DNA of 64,000 bases from NCBI RefSeq assembly GCF_004664715.2, contig NC_051070.1, forward strand, positions 39,458,456-39,522,455. Direction: 5' to 3'. Position 1 is the stretch's first letter; every line of letters begins with the position of its first letter. Made by a program: the position numbers and the translations under genes. Source of the DNA: Peromyscus leucopus (Eukaryota > Chordata > Mammalia > Rodentia > Cricetidae). The notes under the pieces are model-generated. The model was given only the letters and a program-made list of their open reading frames with translations. It was not told the origin of the DNA and ran no database searches. This document shows, one piece after another, positions 47,261 to 59,950 of the stretch.

Positions 47261-49499
47261 AGCTCAAATTTCCACCTTAAACCTGAGAATATTTAATAAC
47301 CAATTCTAAAAAGAGCCAAAACCAGGTTCCTGCTTCTTGTCTCATGTGGGCAGCTAGACACCGCAAAACTCAGGTTTGAACACTGGCGGGTTCCTGGCAT
47401 GTGTGTTTGACGGCAGTATGGTGGGAATGAGGCATCTGCCAGTGGCACATTATGCTGTGTGGTAGATTTAGTCTTTACTAGTATTAAAAAAAAAAAGAGA
47501 GATTTTTGGGCTACACCCTGCTTTGATAAGAAGCATAGACCCACTATTTCTGAGAATTGATGGCTCCCAGAGCTGGCGGAAAACATACCACTGCCATGTT
47601 GGGAAGCTGAAGTGGGCGGAGCCAGCAGCCACAGTTCTGTTTCAGGCTTAAAAGGCTTTAGTTTAAACCAATAAGTTCTCAATAAGACTGATTCAGATGA
47701 AATAGTTTATAATGCATGTAAAAATGTACATAGGCTTAAAAGAAAAAAATATATACCGTTATATAAACAAATAGTATCTAAAAATAAAGTGTTTAAAAAA
47801 AACAGTGAAGGTAATAAGCCATGTAAAGATGGCTATCACACATAAAATCTGGATTATGTTGTCTTTGATATTCGTAACTAAAGAAAAACATTTGATTGTA
47901 AAAAGCTGTTCACTTATGCCAAAATGTAAATTTTAAAGGTACCTTGACTTCAAAATTTGGATATAAGGATATGTTACTTTGGAAAAGAGGTTCTGCTTTT
48001 GTTTCCACAGAAAGCCAGAGGCTATGGATTTATTCCAGATTAAGATACATCAGGTTTGACCAGCCAAGACCCCCCTGAAAGATCTCCGATGACACCATGG
48101 CCCAGATGATCCAACATCCAGAATGGCTTCAAGGCAACTGGCTCCCACAATACAGCCTCAAGGACTACCCCATAGGCCTAAAATTTTCTTTGTGTCCCCA
48201 TAAGATACACACCCCCCCTCCAGTAGGAAGTAGTAAGAGATGCTACGCCCAAATTCCCAAATATACCAAGCTGGCTTTAGAGGTGGAATTGGCTCACTCC
48301 CCTTCTAAACCCAGACATGTTGCTTAAAAAGAAAAATGGTTAAGAGATTCTTGTGTCCCAAATCAGAAGAGCCCTCTGGTGTGGGACAGAGAAAAACCAA
48401 TATTTTTATTTAAAACAGGTTGATTATAAATATGATCTCTTTCTAAAAAAGAAAAGGTGATATGATATAGATATATATGAGGCTATAGAGATGATAAGAT
48501 AAAAGGATAGATTAATCAACCTACTTTTAAAGAACAACTTGTTTAAAATATTTTATATTGGTATAGATTTTAGTTTATGTTTAAAATGTTTTGCATTTGT
48601 ATAAATTTTAGTTTATTGATACAAACTCGAAGTTAATTTTGTTATACTATATATATATTTCTATTCTTGTTTGAGGTATTATGTTTATGTAACTCATTTA
48701 AAATTGTAATGGATAATTAAAAATAGATTAATAATTAGTCATTTATGATAATCATATTTGTAGCCATGTTAGTTAAGTCTTCCAGGTATACATAGATATA
48801 TTTCAGATAGATAGGTAATCTTCAAACACTTCATAGACCTAGAGAATATGGCATTTAAATAACTTAAAATTCTGTTGACATGAGACACAATTGCTCCTGG
48901 CTGCACCAATTGATCCTGAGAGAATGTTGGGCTTCTAAGACATTTCCATTTGGAAGTTTGTCTTTTTGGCACAACATGGTCTACTGGGCAAAGAACTGCC
49001 CTTGCCTTGACGGCTGACAGTACAAATGCAATGCTGTCCTTCCTGGACAAGCGGGACACAAGGAAAGCGACCACTATACTCTGCCAAGACAGGGTAAGAT
49101 GGTCTTTCAGAATTCCTGCTTCTGAAAATGGTCTGTCAGATACTCTAGGCCTGTAGCCAATTTGAATGCACCAACAATGCTGAGAAACATTAGGTGACTG
49201 TCCAGGCTGCCAGCTGTCTTGGTCTATTCTTGCAAGATTCCTGAAAGTTGCTTGCATCCATCTACCATTTCTCAGGTACCATTATGATCCTACTCAGGTC
49301 TTTGATGTGGTTAAAGACTAGATAGTTGTAATTTCCTCAGTTATAATAAAAGATAATTTAGATATAAAACCTTAACCTCATAAATATAAGATAGATAAGA
49401 CATCTTCTTTAATATTGTAACTGTAATTCTTGCTTGATAATTGTTTTGTTATATGTAATTTTACTATGTTAAAGTTAAAACCTTCCTTTTTAAAAAAAA
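47261..49499 (+). other. ERV2 internal region, deleted and non-coding
   Basis: There is no gag, pro or RT. A decayed integrase tail is visible near 47985-48055 (AGAGGTTCTGCTTTTGTTTC against GAGGTTTTGCTTTTGTTTC in ERV1), followed by segments parallel to the ERV1 3' non-coding region (48800-48960). A reverse 129-codon open frame at 47293-47682 is not supported. The element was therefore non-autonomous. Confidence 0.75.
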
Positions 49500-49512
49500 A
49501 GAAAAGGGGAAG

Positions 49513-49774
49513 TGTTGTGGATATCACTCTATATAAATAAAACACTGATGGCCAGTGACCAGGCAGGAAGTATAGGTGGGACAAAGAGAGAGGAGAATTG
49601 GGGAAACAGGAAGAAGGAGGGAGAGACACTGCAGCCACCACCAGGACAAGCAGCATGTAAAGACGCTGGTAAGCCACCAGCCGTGTGGCAAGGTATAGAT
49701 TTATAGAAATGGGTTAATTTAAGATATAAGAACAGTTAGCAAGAAGCCTGCCACAGCCATACAGTTTATAAGTA
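49513..49774 (+). repeat. ERV2 3' U3-R
   Basis: U3 starts TGTTGTGGATATCAC after the tract AAAAGGGGAAG and has TATATAAATAAA at about 49530. R runs 49625-49774. The RNA ended here and was polyadenylated (A17). Confidence 0.87.
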
Positions 49775-49869
49775 AAAAAAAAAAAAAAAAGGAAGAAAGG
49801 CAAGAAGTTTTGTTTTTGCATCATTTTTTAGAGCATGGGATTAGGTTAGTGCCATGACCTACCCCCATG

Positions 49870-50015
49870 CACTAGTAAATGAATAAATGAATGTGGAGAT
49901 AGGAGGAAAACCTCATGCGAAACATCTCCCTTCTACCACATGGGTCCGAGATTGTAACCCCTCAGTGAACAGGCATGGCAGTAAGTGCCTTCACCTGCTG
50001 TTCACCCACCCAAAG
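49870..50015 (-). repeat. B3-type SINE, reverse strand
   Basis: AATGTGGAGATAGGAGGAAA, CTTCTACCACATGGGTCC and GGCAGTAAGTGCCTTCACCT are in the order of a reverse-complemented B3. Confidence 0.65.
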
Positions 50016-51354
50016 AGAAGCATTTCAGACACATACTATGCAGAGGCTGTAATATGGAATTCCTGTTACTTTAGAATAAAAAGTTAAAATTTATTTGCTT
50101 TGGTTTGACTTCAGGGTACACAGTATTCACATATTAATAATATACTCATAGTAGTGACTAGAATGATGTGTGTTTTCTCTTCCCAGTGACTCATTCACTC
50201 TTTTCTATTGGTCCTATGGTGTCTTTGAATCCCTTCTGGCACTTAGTCAGCTCACAAGCCCAGGGATACCTGCAGTAGAACCTCCATGCTGTGGTTCAGA
50301 AGCACACAAACAGCTGTATGTGGGCCCCTAGCTGGATGGACAGGTATTGAAATGACTGTTTGTTGGCTGGGTCAAGAATGGGACCTCAAACATTTCTTGG
50401 AGATGTAATAGGAATAGGGAGATATTTGAGTGATAGGAAATAATCTATTATTTAAGGAAATGACATTTTATTTCTGAAGACAAAGCCTTTAGTTCAGGGG
50501 TAATTTTGTACCCCCTCTTATGTACACCTCTTTCATTGTAGTGGTCCACAGTGTCAATAAGAGGCACCAAAAGCTTTCCTTTGGCAATATTCTGGAGCTG
50601 ATGAGTACTGGTGGCAGATTCATTTTGAGACTTAGGTATAGAAGGCTGTGGGAGATAGACCATTTTGGTTCATTTAATACAAGTATAGAATATTTTGTGA
50701 CTCCTTAAAAGAATAATGTGAAAAAATGCATGTTTGAACTCCTAGACATAATGTTAAATATTTCTTTACTTTAATGATACAAGAGGCATAGTATATCTGT
50801 AAGGAGAGTTTTATTTTCAATGGTTGTATTTATGTGATAAACTTTGGGTGGATGGCAGGGTTATTCTTTTAATGTATATTCTGAGGATTTGTAGCAGTAT
50901 CCAACTTCTCTTTAACAGTAGGTTCATGTAGTCAGTTTCTTTAGATAATATGATGCAAAATATCTGACAAGAAATAAGAACTTGGGTTTGCCTTATTCCA
51001 TCAGTAAAGAAACCAAGGAGAAAGGCAGTGTGTTCCATTTTGTCTCTCTGGTTTCTAATGAAGTATATTTCTTAGTATTTGCTCTTAGCTTCTTGTTTTT
51101 AAAGGTGAAATATAATAGGTCAATGTAATTTACAGCTGAAATTATTCATTCTTGATTAAAAATAAACAGCTTTCTGATGAAAGCCGTTATCTCTGAGACA
51201 CCAAATATACTGTCTACCAAGCAAGATTATCAATGTTTTTAAAATTTACATTATGGAAGAAAACTATCAATTTGGGTTTTAACCAAATTTTCTAGTGTTA
51301 TCTACACACTTAACTGATGCTGAATATCATTTTAGAATGTGTTATATTTATTTA
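50016..51354. other. Unassigned DNA
   Basis: No gene or repeat recognised; a few short open frames without motifs. Confidence 0.5.
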
Positions 51355-51846
51355 TGCTGTGGAATATTTGTTTAATGATGCAAAGGTATGTCACACTCTT
51401 TTATGTTGTATTTGTTTAACTCTGTGAAGTTGTGTTACTATGCCTGTCTAAAACACCTGATTGGTATAATGAAGAGCTGAACGGCCAATAGCAAGGCAGG
51501 GGAAAGGATAAGAGGGCTGGCAGGCAGAGAGAATAAATAGGAGAAGAAATCTAGGCTAAAGAAGAAGGAGGGAGGAGCGAGAAAAGGACAAGAGGACACC
51601 AGGGGGCAGACACACAGCCACACAGCCAGCAGCAGAGTAAGAAGTAAAGAAATAAATATAGAATAGACAAAAATAAAAGCCCAGAGGCAAAAGGTAGATG
51701 GGATAATTTAAGAAAAATTGGTAGATACTTACTAAGCTAAGGCCAGGCATTCATACGTAAGAATAAATCTTTGTATTTATTTGGGAGCTTTGTGGCTGGC
51801 CCCCAAAGAGCAAAGAGTAAAACAAAACAAAATAAAAACAATTACA
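51355..51846 (+). mobile_element. Solo LTR-like element, class II type suspected
   Basis: Starts near TGCTGTGGAATATTTG and ends near CAATTACA. It has CTAAAACACCTGATTGGT, AGCTGAACGGCCAATAGC (a CCAAT box), a purine-rich middle (51535-51600) and AATAAATCTTTG near the end. I know this wording from rodent LTRs but cannot name the family. No flanking duplication found. Confidence 0.6.
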
Positions 51847-52316
51847 CTTAACTCCTTAGGTTTTGAGTATTTTATTATGATGACAATGCACAATCCTTAC
51901 TTATATAAAGCATCTGCTCATGGCGAATACCTAGACTGAACTTTGGTTATTGAGACTTATTGCAGATATAGTCAAGAAATAGTAGTGGGTTGTATGCACA
52001 TTAAGAAATGTGTCTAAATTTTAAATATTTTGTTTTGTATCAGTACAAAAGAAAGGAAATTGGAAAACCTTAGCAGTTTTTAAAAAGTTGAACTACACAG
52101 ACAGAATAGGAGGGGAGAGAATTCTTCAGAAATATTTCAGGCTTTGTTCAGCAAATAAGCTGAAAATACTCAAATCCCCAATAGAATTGCATTCTATTGA
52201 GTTGTAGTACTATTTATATTTATACATTACACTTGCCAAGTAGTTGAAAAACATGTAGAATTCTCACTCATCAATTAATGTACTTTTACTCAATTAGAAA
52301 GTTATTTTCATCTGAG
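51847..52316. other. Unassigned AT-rich DNA
   Basis: Nothing recognised. Confidence 0.5.
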
Positions 52317-52470
52317 CATGGTGGATTATGACTTTCATTCCAGTACTCATAAGACAAAGGCAGGAAGATCTCTGTGAACTGACCACCAGCCTGTTTTACA
52401 CAATAACTTGAAGGACAGCCAGAGCTATGTAGTGATACCTTGTCTCACCTTAAAAAGAAAAAAAGAAAGT
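52317..52470 (+). repeat. Old B1-related SINE, forward strand
   Basis: GAGCATGGTGGATTATGACT, TCATTCCAGTACTCATAAG, AGGCAGGAAGATCTCTGTGA and GCTATGTAGTGATACCTTGT fit B1/7SL-derived order with many changes. It ends in an A-rich tail. Confidence 0.7.
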
Positions 52471-53114
52471 AATATTTTTTCCTCAATGCTCTATTATGTC
52501 TATTGCATTTACAGTAACAAAATAGAGCATTTTTTGCAATGTTTTCATTCCATTTTCTAAACTCTGTTTTGTTTCTTTTCGCAGGAATAAATATGAAGTA
52601 ATTTTTTCCCAAATTAATCTTAAATAGCACTATTTTAGCCACATCTTTACAATTACCTTTTATGCCAGTAAACATTCCTCTATTATTAATTGAATTTTAT
52701 AAGGATATATGATTCTCCAGCACTCAATTTCTACCATTTCAAATTAAAGTCATATTTGGATTTTGTATAATTACTGCAAAATAATAAAAAACAGATGGAA
52801 ATAACTTTAAGGGTAAGTAAAATAATGCAGAATTTATTTTTAAATTATCCATCTATTAGCTACTGCCTTCATCATTTATTTCACATACTAATTAGGAACT
52901 GTAAGGTTCCTTAGTGAGATAAACTCCTGATTTTCCATAATAACAAGTGACTGAATAATCATTATATACATATATATGATACACATTTATATTATTTATT
53001 CACACATATATAAATCAACCAATATGATATACTAAACTAGCAGAATTCAAAATAAATGTGCATGATCCTCACAATTGATGCTAAAAATGTCTGAAACTAT
53101 ATCCAATACCTATT
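52471..53114. other. Unassigned AT-rich DNA
   Basis: Nothing recognised. Confidence 0.5.
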
Positions 53115-53444
53115 TGTGAAATTATTATGGCCACTCCACTTAGTTAAAAGGAAGATTTATTTAGTGGATAACTTACAAAAAAGGGAAAGGTAGGTTTTGG
53201 GTGTCTGGGGAAGTTGTATCAAAGTCCAGCGGTGTTCTCTGGAGCTCTGCTCGGTCAACCTCCACCGTCTAGAGTCCTGGAACAGAGAGAGCACTTGCCC
53301 ATCCAGGTCTCGGGTCTCCAGGCACCTCCCCTGGCCCTGCCTCGTAGGCATGACAGTTGCCAGAGTCTCAGTGGAGGTTGGAACTTCCAGATCCAAGCTG
53401 GAATGGCTACCCACTATAATACCCAGCTTAAATAAAGTCTCACA
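53115..53444 (-). mobile_element. Probable solo LTR, reverse strand, GC-rich
   Basis: Bounded by TGTGAAATT and GTCTCACA (TG..CA on both strands). On the reverse strand CCACTAAATAAATCTTCC supplies an AATAAA near the 3' end. Open frames crossing it on both strands (118 and 85 codons) look like by-products of GC content. No target duplication was found; the family is unknown to me. Confidence 0.5.
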
Positions 53445-53825
53445 ACAAATTTGAAATATAAGATAATTCCCACAAAGTAATACAAATAACATGTGAAAAA
53501 TGCACAATATCATATTAAATAGTTACAACATGAGGGCTTATCCACTATAATAAAAATAAAGACATGGTTTCTCATATTTAGATACTTTTATTCAATATTG
53601 CACTGGAAGTTTTAGATAAAGTAACAAAGTAAGAAAGATCAAATAAATTAAGAAGAACATAAGTCTTCAGATGACATAATTTTGAAGGTAGATACCACAA
53701 GACATATATACATACATATAAATAAGCTTGTTAGAGCTGATAAATTGACCAAAGTTGTATGACTTAAAATTGACATGCAAATTCAGCTATGTTTCAAGAG
53801 AGTAAAGGCTATAAAGTAGAAAAGG
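53445..53825. other. Unassigned AT-rich DNA
   Basis: Nothing recognised. Confidence 0.5.
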
Positions 53826-54175
53826 ATATTGTGTTGGTATGAATGAGAATATCTCCCCCAGGCCCAGATGTTTGAATACACATTCCCCAGTTGATAGTAC
53901 TCTTTGAGTAGACTTAGGAGGTGTAGCCTTGCCGGAGGAACTATATCACTGAAGGCAGGATTTGATTCCTGGTTAGTTCTATTTCCTGCTTTCAGTTTAA
54001 GATGTAAACTCTCAATTTTTTTGTTTCAGTCATGATGTCTGCCTGCTGTCCGAATTTTGCATTGTGATGATGATGGACTCTTATCCCTCTGGAAACTTAA
54101 GCCCACACAAACCCTTCCTTCTGAGACTTCCTTGGTCACTACACGTTATCACAGTAATAAAAGAGCAACTAGTAC
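53826..54175 (+). repeat. Degenerate rodent LTR-like repeat
   Basis: TTGGTATGAATGAGAATATC, CAGATGTTTGAATACA, AGGAGGTGTAGCCTTGCCGG and the end AACCCTTCCTTCTGAG..ATCACAGTAATAAAAGAG keep a common order that I associate with old MaLR/ERVL-type LTRs. The end block resembles that at 390-775. Confidence 0.5.
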
Positions 54176-54342
54176 ATATACAAAACAGAAAACTGTATTT
54201 CTTTCTTAAATATATATATATATATAATGAACTAAAAATGTAACTATAATTATATCAGTCCCCTGCTCCATTCTTCCTTCAACCTTTCCTATTACTTCTA
54301 TTGGTTCTTCTGAAATTTTTAGCCTCTTTCTCTTTAATTATT

Positions 54343-54346
<4 letters not shown>

Positions 54347-54382
<36 letters not shown>
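54347..54382. repeat. (CA)n microsatellite
   Basis: About 18 CA units, continuing imperfectly to 54402. A short (TA)n run lies at 54211-54226. Confidence 0.96.
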
Positions 54383-54385
<3 letters not shown>

Positions 54386-54599
54386 TACACACACACAAAC
54401 ACGAACAGTTATATAAATATAACCTGCTGAATCTGTTTAGTATTACTTGTGTCAGGGCCCAAAACCTATGTTCTCCAAGTTCTAAGTCCCATGTCAAAAG
54501 TGCATGTTGTTTTTAAATATAGGGACCTGGCCTTTGATTTTGGATGGCAATAGCATATATTGTTTTAGAAATATTGTGCTCCCCCCTGCCAACATATTT

Positions 54600-55182
54600 C
54601 TTTATAAATGAAAAAAACTAATAAAATTTTTACAAATAACCTTAAAGAATTGAGGGAAAGTATACTCTAAAAACTAGAACGTATTGTTAAATAATTCTAT
54701 AAGCTAGATAATTACTTTAGAAAGAAATTAGATAATATAGAAATAAACATTTCATACTACTGGATTAAAATAATTAATATCTACAAGTTGCTGAATGTCT
54801 GTATTACTTGAAGAGATTTAAAGGCTCAATGTAATTCCCATCAGTAATCTCATCAGCTAAATTTTTACAGACAGATAAATTAATGCCAACATTTATATGG
54901 TATCACTATACATTTTGAGTAGACAAAATTGATTTTAAGAAGAAAAACTAAAACTTAAAAAACAAAATATTGTAACTCCTGACTGCAAAGCTTATTCCAA
55001 ACTGTAGCAATCAAGGCATAATGCTACTGATGGAAAGAGAACACAATCAGGGTACCAATACCACAAAACATTGAAAGGTTATTTTTTTTAAACTTATCTA
55101 AGAAAATCAAGGTATGTATATGCAAAAGATTAAAAATAAACAACAATATGGGCTATAAGTTAGCAATGACACAAAATCAAAA
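54600..55182 (+). repeat. Old L1 ORF2, forward strand, first section
   Basis: AGGCTCAATGTAATTCCCAT, the ATGCCAACATTTATATGG region and AACTGTAGCAATCAAGGCAT follow the forward order of L1 ORF2 near its C-terminal part. It is interrupted by a reverse L1 and resumes at about 61680. Confidence 0.6.
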
Positions 55183-56206
55183 TCATCTTTTTTTAAAATT
55201 TTTCTTTTTTTAAAAATTTTTATTAAATTTAATTTTACATATCATCCACAGATTCCCTTGTTCTCCCTCTTCCCGCCTCTTCCCCTTCCCCCCAGCCCAC
55301 CCCCCTTCCCATCTCCTCCAGGGCAAAGACTCCCCTGAGGATTGAGTTCAACCTGGTAGACTCAGTCCAGGCAGGTCCAATTCACTCCTCCCAGGCTGAG
55401 TCAGGTGTCCCTGTATAAGCTCCAGGTTACAAACAGCCAACTCATGCACTGAGGACAGGACCCAGCCCACTGTCTGGATGCCTGCGAAGCAGATCAAGCT
55501 AATCAACTGTCTTATTTATCCAGAGGGCCTGATCCAGTTGGGGACTCCTCAGCTATTGGTTCATAGTTCATGTGTTTCCTTTTGTTTGGATATTTGTCCC
55601 TATGCTTTTTCCAACCTTGGTCTCAATAATTCTTGCTCATACAAACCCTCCTCTTTCTTGCCAATTGGACTCCTGGTGCTCCACCGGGGACCTGGCCGTG
55701 GATCTGTGCATCCAGTTCCCTCAGTCACTGGATGGGGTTTCTAGCACTACAATTAGGATGTTTGGCCATTCTACCATCAGAGTAGGTCAGTTCTGGTTGT
55801 CTCTGGCCCATTGACAGTAGTCTATTGTGGGGGTATCTTTGTGGATTTCTGTGGACCTCTCCAGCATTTTGCTTCTTCCTATATTCATGTTGTCTTCATT
55901 TATCATGGTCTTTTATTCCTTGTTTTCCCTCTCTGTTCTTGATCCAGCTGGGATCCCCCGCTCCCCTAAGCTCTCTTTCCCTCAACCCTTGCCTTTCCTT
56001 ACTCCTACTCACTTCCATGTTGTTCATGTAGATCTCAACCATTTCTCTGTCATTGGGTGATCCTCGTATCTTTCTTAGGGTTCTGTTTTCTAGGTAGCCT
56101 CCCTGGAGTTGTGAGTAGCAGTCAAGTTGTCCTTTGTTTTACATCTAGTATCCTCCTATGAGTGAGTACATACAATGTCTGTCTTTCTGAGTCTGGGTTA
56201 CCTCAC

Positions 56207-59200
56207 TCAGGATGATTTTTTTTCTAGATCCATCCATTTGCCTGCAAACCTCATGATGTCATTCTTTTTCTCTGCTAAGTCATACTCCATTGTGTATATG
56301 TACCATATTTTATTTATCCATTCTTCAGTTGAAGGGCATCTAGGTTGTTTCCAGGTTCTGGCTATTACAAACAATGCTGATATGAACATAGCTGAGCAAG
56401 TGCTCTTGTGGTATGATTGAGCATTCCTTGGGTATATGCCTAAGAGTGGTATAGCTGAATCTTGGGGGAGATTGATTCCCAATTTTCTAAGAAAGCACCA
56501 TATTGATTTCCAAAGTGGTTGTACAAGCTTGCATTCTCACCAGCAGTGGAGGAGAGTTCCCATAGCTCCACATACTCTCCAGCATAAGCTGTTTTCAATG
56601 TTTTTGATCTTAGCCATTCTGACAGGTATGAGGTGGTATCTCAGAGTCATTTTGATTTGCATTTCCCTGATGATTAGGGATGTTGAGCAATTCCTTAAAT
56701 GTCTTTCAGCCATTTGAGTTTCCTCTGTTGAGAATTCTCTGTTTAGTTCTATAGCCCATTTCTTAATTGGACTGTTGGACATTTTGATGTCTAATTTCTT
56801 TAGTTCTTTATAAATTCTGGATATCAGTCCTCTGTCAGATGTGGGGTTGGTAAAGATCTTTTCCCATTCTGTAGGCTGTTGCTTTGTCTTGTTGACCATA
56901 TACTTTGCTCTACAAAAGCTTCTCAGTTTCAAGAGGTCCCATTGATTGATTGATTCTCTCAGTGTCTGTGCTACTGGTATTATATTTAGGAAGTGATCTC
57001 CTATGCCAATGCATTCAAGAATACTTCCTACTTTCTCTTCTAGCAGGTTCAGAGTAGCTGGATTTATGTTGAGGTCTTTGATCCATTTGGACATAAGTTT
57101 TGTGCACAGTGAAAGATATGGATCTATTTGTAACTTTCTACACATTGACATCCAGTTATGCCAGCACCATTTGTTGAAGATGCTTTCTTTTTTCCAATGT
57201 ACAGTTTTGGCTTCTTTGTCAAAACTTATATGTTCATAGGTGTGTGGATTAATGTCAGGGTCTTCAATTCGATTCCATTGGTCCACATATCAGGTTTTAT
57301 GCCAGTAACAAGCTGTTTTTATTACTGTACCTCTATAGTAGAGCTTGAGGTCAGGGATCATGATGCCTCCAGAGGTTGTTTCATTGTACAGGAGTCTTTT
57401 GGTTATCCTGGTTTTGTTTTTCCATATGAAGTTGAGTATTATTCTTTCCAGGTCAGTGAAGAATTGTGTTGGTATTTTGATGGGGATTGCATTGAATCTG
57501 TAGATTGCTTTTGGTAAGATTGCCATTTTGACTATGTTAACCCTGCCTATCCATGAGCATGGGAGATCTTTCCATTTTCTGACATTTTCAGTTTCTTTTT
57601 TCAGGGACTTAAAGTTCTTGTCATATAGGTCCTTCACTTGCTTAGTTAGAGTTATCCCAAGGTATTTTATATCATTTGTGGCTATTGTAAAGGGTGATGT
57701 ATCTCTGATTTTCTTCTCAGACTGTTTTTCAATTGTACATAGGAGGACTACTGATTTTTTTTTTTTGAGTTGATCTTGTATTCTGCTATGTTGCTGAATG
57801 TGTTTATAAGCTGTATCAGTTACTTGGTGGAATCTTTGGGGTCACTCAAGTATACTATCATGTCATCTGCAAATAGGGAAAGCTTGACTTCTTCCAATTT
57901 GTATCCCCTCAATCTCCTTAAGTTCTCTTATTGTTCTGGCTAGAACTTCAAGTGCTATATTGAATATGTATGGGGAGAGCAGAAAGCCTTGCCTCATTCC
58001 TGATTTTAGTGGAATCGCATTGAGTTTCTCTCTATTTAATTTGATGTTGGCTGTTGGCTTGCTGTAAATTGCCTTTATTATGTTTAGGTATGTTCGCTGT
58101 ATTCCTGATGGCTCCAAGACCTTTATCATGAAGGGGTGTTAGATTTTGTCAAATGCCTTTTTTGCATCCAGTGAGATGATCATTTGGTTTTTTCTTTGAG
58201 TTTGTTTATATGGTGTATTATATTGACGGACTTTTGTCCACCCTTGCATCCATGGGATGAAGCCTACTTGATCATGGTGGATAATTGTTTTGATGTCTTC
58301 TTGGAGTCTGTTTGCCAGTATTTTATTGAGTAATTTTGCATTAGTGTTCATGAGGGAGATTGGTCTGTAGTTCTCTTTCTTTGTTGTATCCTTGTTTAGT
58401 TTAGGGATCAGAGTAATTGTAGCCTCATAGAAGGAGTTTGGTAATGTTCCTTCTGTTTCTCTTGTGTGCAACAATTTAAAGAGTATTGGGATTAACTAAT
58501 CTTTGAGTATCTGGAAGAATTCTGCACTGAAACCATCTGGTCCTGGACTTTTTTTTGCTTGGGAGACTTTTAATGACTGTTTCTATTTCCTTTTGGTTTA
58601 TTGGGTTATTTACATAGTTTGTCTGGTCTTGATTTAACCTAGGTATGTGGTACCTATCCAGAAAATTATCCATTTCTTTTAGATTTTCCAGTTTTGTGGA
58701 GTAGAGGTTTTTGAAGTATGACTTGATGATTCTCTGGATTTCCTCAATGTCTGTTGTTATGTCTCCCTTTTCATTTCTGATTTTGTTAATTTGGATGCTC
58801 TCTCTCTGTCTTTTGGTTAGTTTGGATAAGGGCTTTTCTATCTTGTTGATTTTTCTCAAAGAAGCAACTCTTTGTTTCATTAATTTTTTGATTTGTTCTC
58901 TTTTTTTCTATTTTGATTTCAGCTCTCAATTTGATAATTTCCTGGCATCTATTCTTCCTGGGAGACTTTGCTTCTTTTTGTTCTAGAGCTTTCAGGTGTG
59001 CTGTTAAGTCACTAGTGTGAGGTTTCTCCAACTTCTTTACAGGGGTATTTAGTGCTATGAATTTCCCTCTTAGCACTTCTTTCATAGTGTCCCATAAGTT
59101 TGGGTATGTGGTGTCTTCATTTTCATTGATCTCTAGGAAGTTTTTAATTTCTTTCTTTATTTCTTCCTTAACCCATTGGTGATTCAGTTGAGTATTATTC

Positions 59201-59950
59201 AGTTTCCATGAGATTGTAGGTTTTCTGTAGTTTTGTTGTTGTGGTGGTCTGATAGAATGCAGGAGGTTATTACAATTGTTTGTATCTGTTGAGATTGCTT
59301 TGTGGCCAAGTATGTGGTCAATTTTTAGAGAAGGTTCCATGGGGTGCTGAGAAGAAGGTATATTCTTTTTTGTTAGGATGGAATGTTCTGTAGATATCAA
59401 TTAAGTCCATTTGAGTTATAACATCAGTTAGGTCCTTTATTTCTCTGTTAAGTTTCGATTTAGGAGATCTGTCCAGTGGTGAAAATGGGGTGTTGAAGTC
59501 TCCCACTATTAATGTGTGGGGTTTTACATGTGGTTTAAGCTTTAATAATGTTTCTTTTATATATGTGGGTGGCCTTGTGTTTGGGGCATAAATGTTCAGA
59601 ATTGAAACTTCATCTTGGTGGATCATTCTTGTGATGAGGATGTAATGCCCTTCTTGATCTCTTTTGATTCATTTTAGTTTGAAGTCTATTTTGCTTGATA
59701 TTAGGATGGATATACCTGCTTGTTTCTTAAGATCATTTGATTGGAAAGTCTTTTTCCAGCATTTTATTCTTAGGTAGTGTCTATGTTTGAATTTGAGGTG
59801 TGTTTCTTGTATGCAGCAGAAAGATAGGTCCTGCTTTCGTATCCATTCTGTAAGCTTGTGTCCTTTTTCAAGTGAATTAAGTCCATTTATATTAAGGAAT
59901 ATTAATGACCAGTGATTGTTCATTCCTGTAATTTTTTGGTGGTAGTGTGT
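56207..59950 (-). pseudogene. L1 ORF2 pseudogene (endonuclease, RT, C-terminal)
   Basis: Reverse-strand open pieces in order: 59669-59923 (endonuclease; FLNINGLNS and CCIQETH), 59318-59626 ([20 protein letters not shown]), 58786-59400, 58476-58880, 58139-58474 ([19 protein letters not shown]), 57863-58129 ([20 protein letters not shown]), 57290-57637, 56537-57286 and 56207-56482. Near 57860 the catalytic box reads FADD, intact. At least seven frame breaks. The protein would nick target DNA and copy RNA into it. Confidence 0.92.

Larger units (their letters stand above)
47001..49805 (+). mobile_element. ERV2: LTR-element RNA retrocopy (R-U5-body-U3-R-polyA)
   Basis: AGAAAGGCAAGA flanks it (47001-47012 and 49794-49805). 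Directly after the left duplication lies R (47013-47162, 150 bp), U5 (to about 47249) and a primer-like TGGCGCCCAAT (47250). Then come a non-coding body, a polypurine tract (49500-49512), U3 (49513-49624) and R again (49625-49774), ending in 17 A. No U3 exists at the 5' end and no U5 at the 3' end. This is the structure of genomic RNA, not of a provirus, and the tail plus duplication indicate L1-driven insertion. The R copies differ at two positions. Confidence 0.88.

Noticed and set aside
47293..47682. Reverse 129-codon open frame
   Set aside because: It lies antisense in the ERV2 body just after the primer site, and no domain is recognisable.
53157..53513. Reverse 118-codon open frame with GC-rich content as a host exon
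   Set aside because: The block has LTR-like ends and a polyadenylation signal. No splice sites with coding continuity were seen, and open frames exist on both strands.
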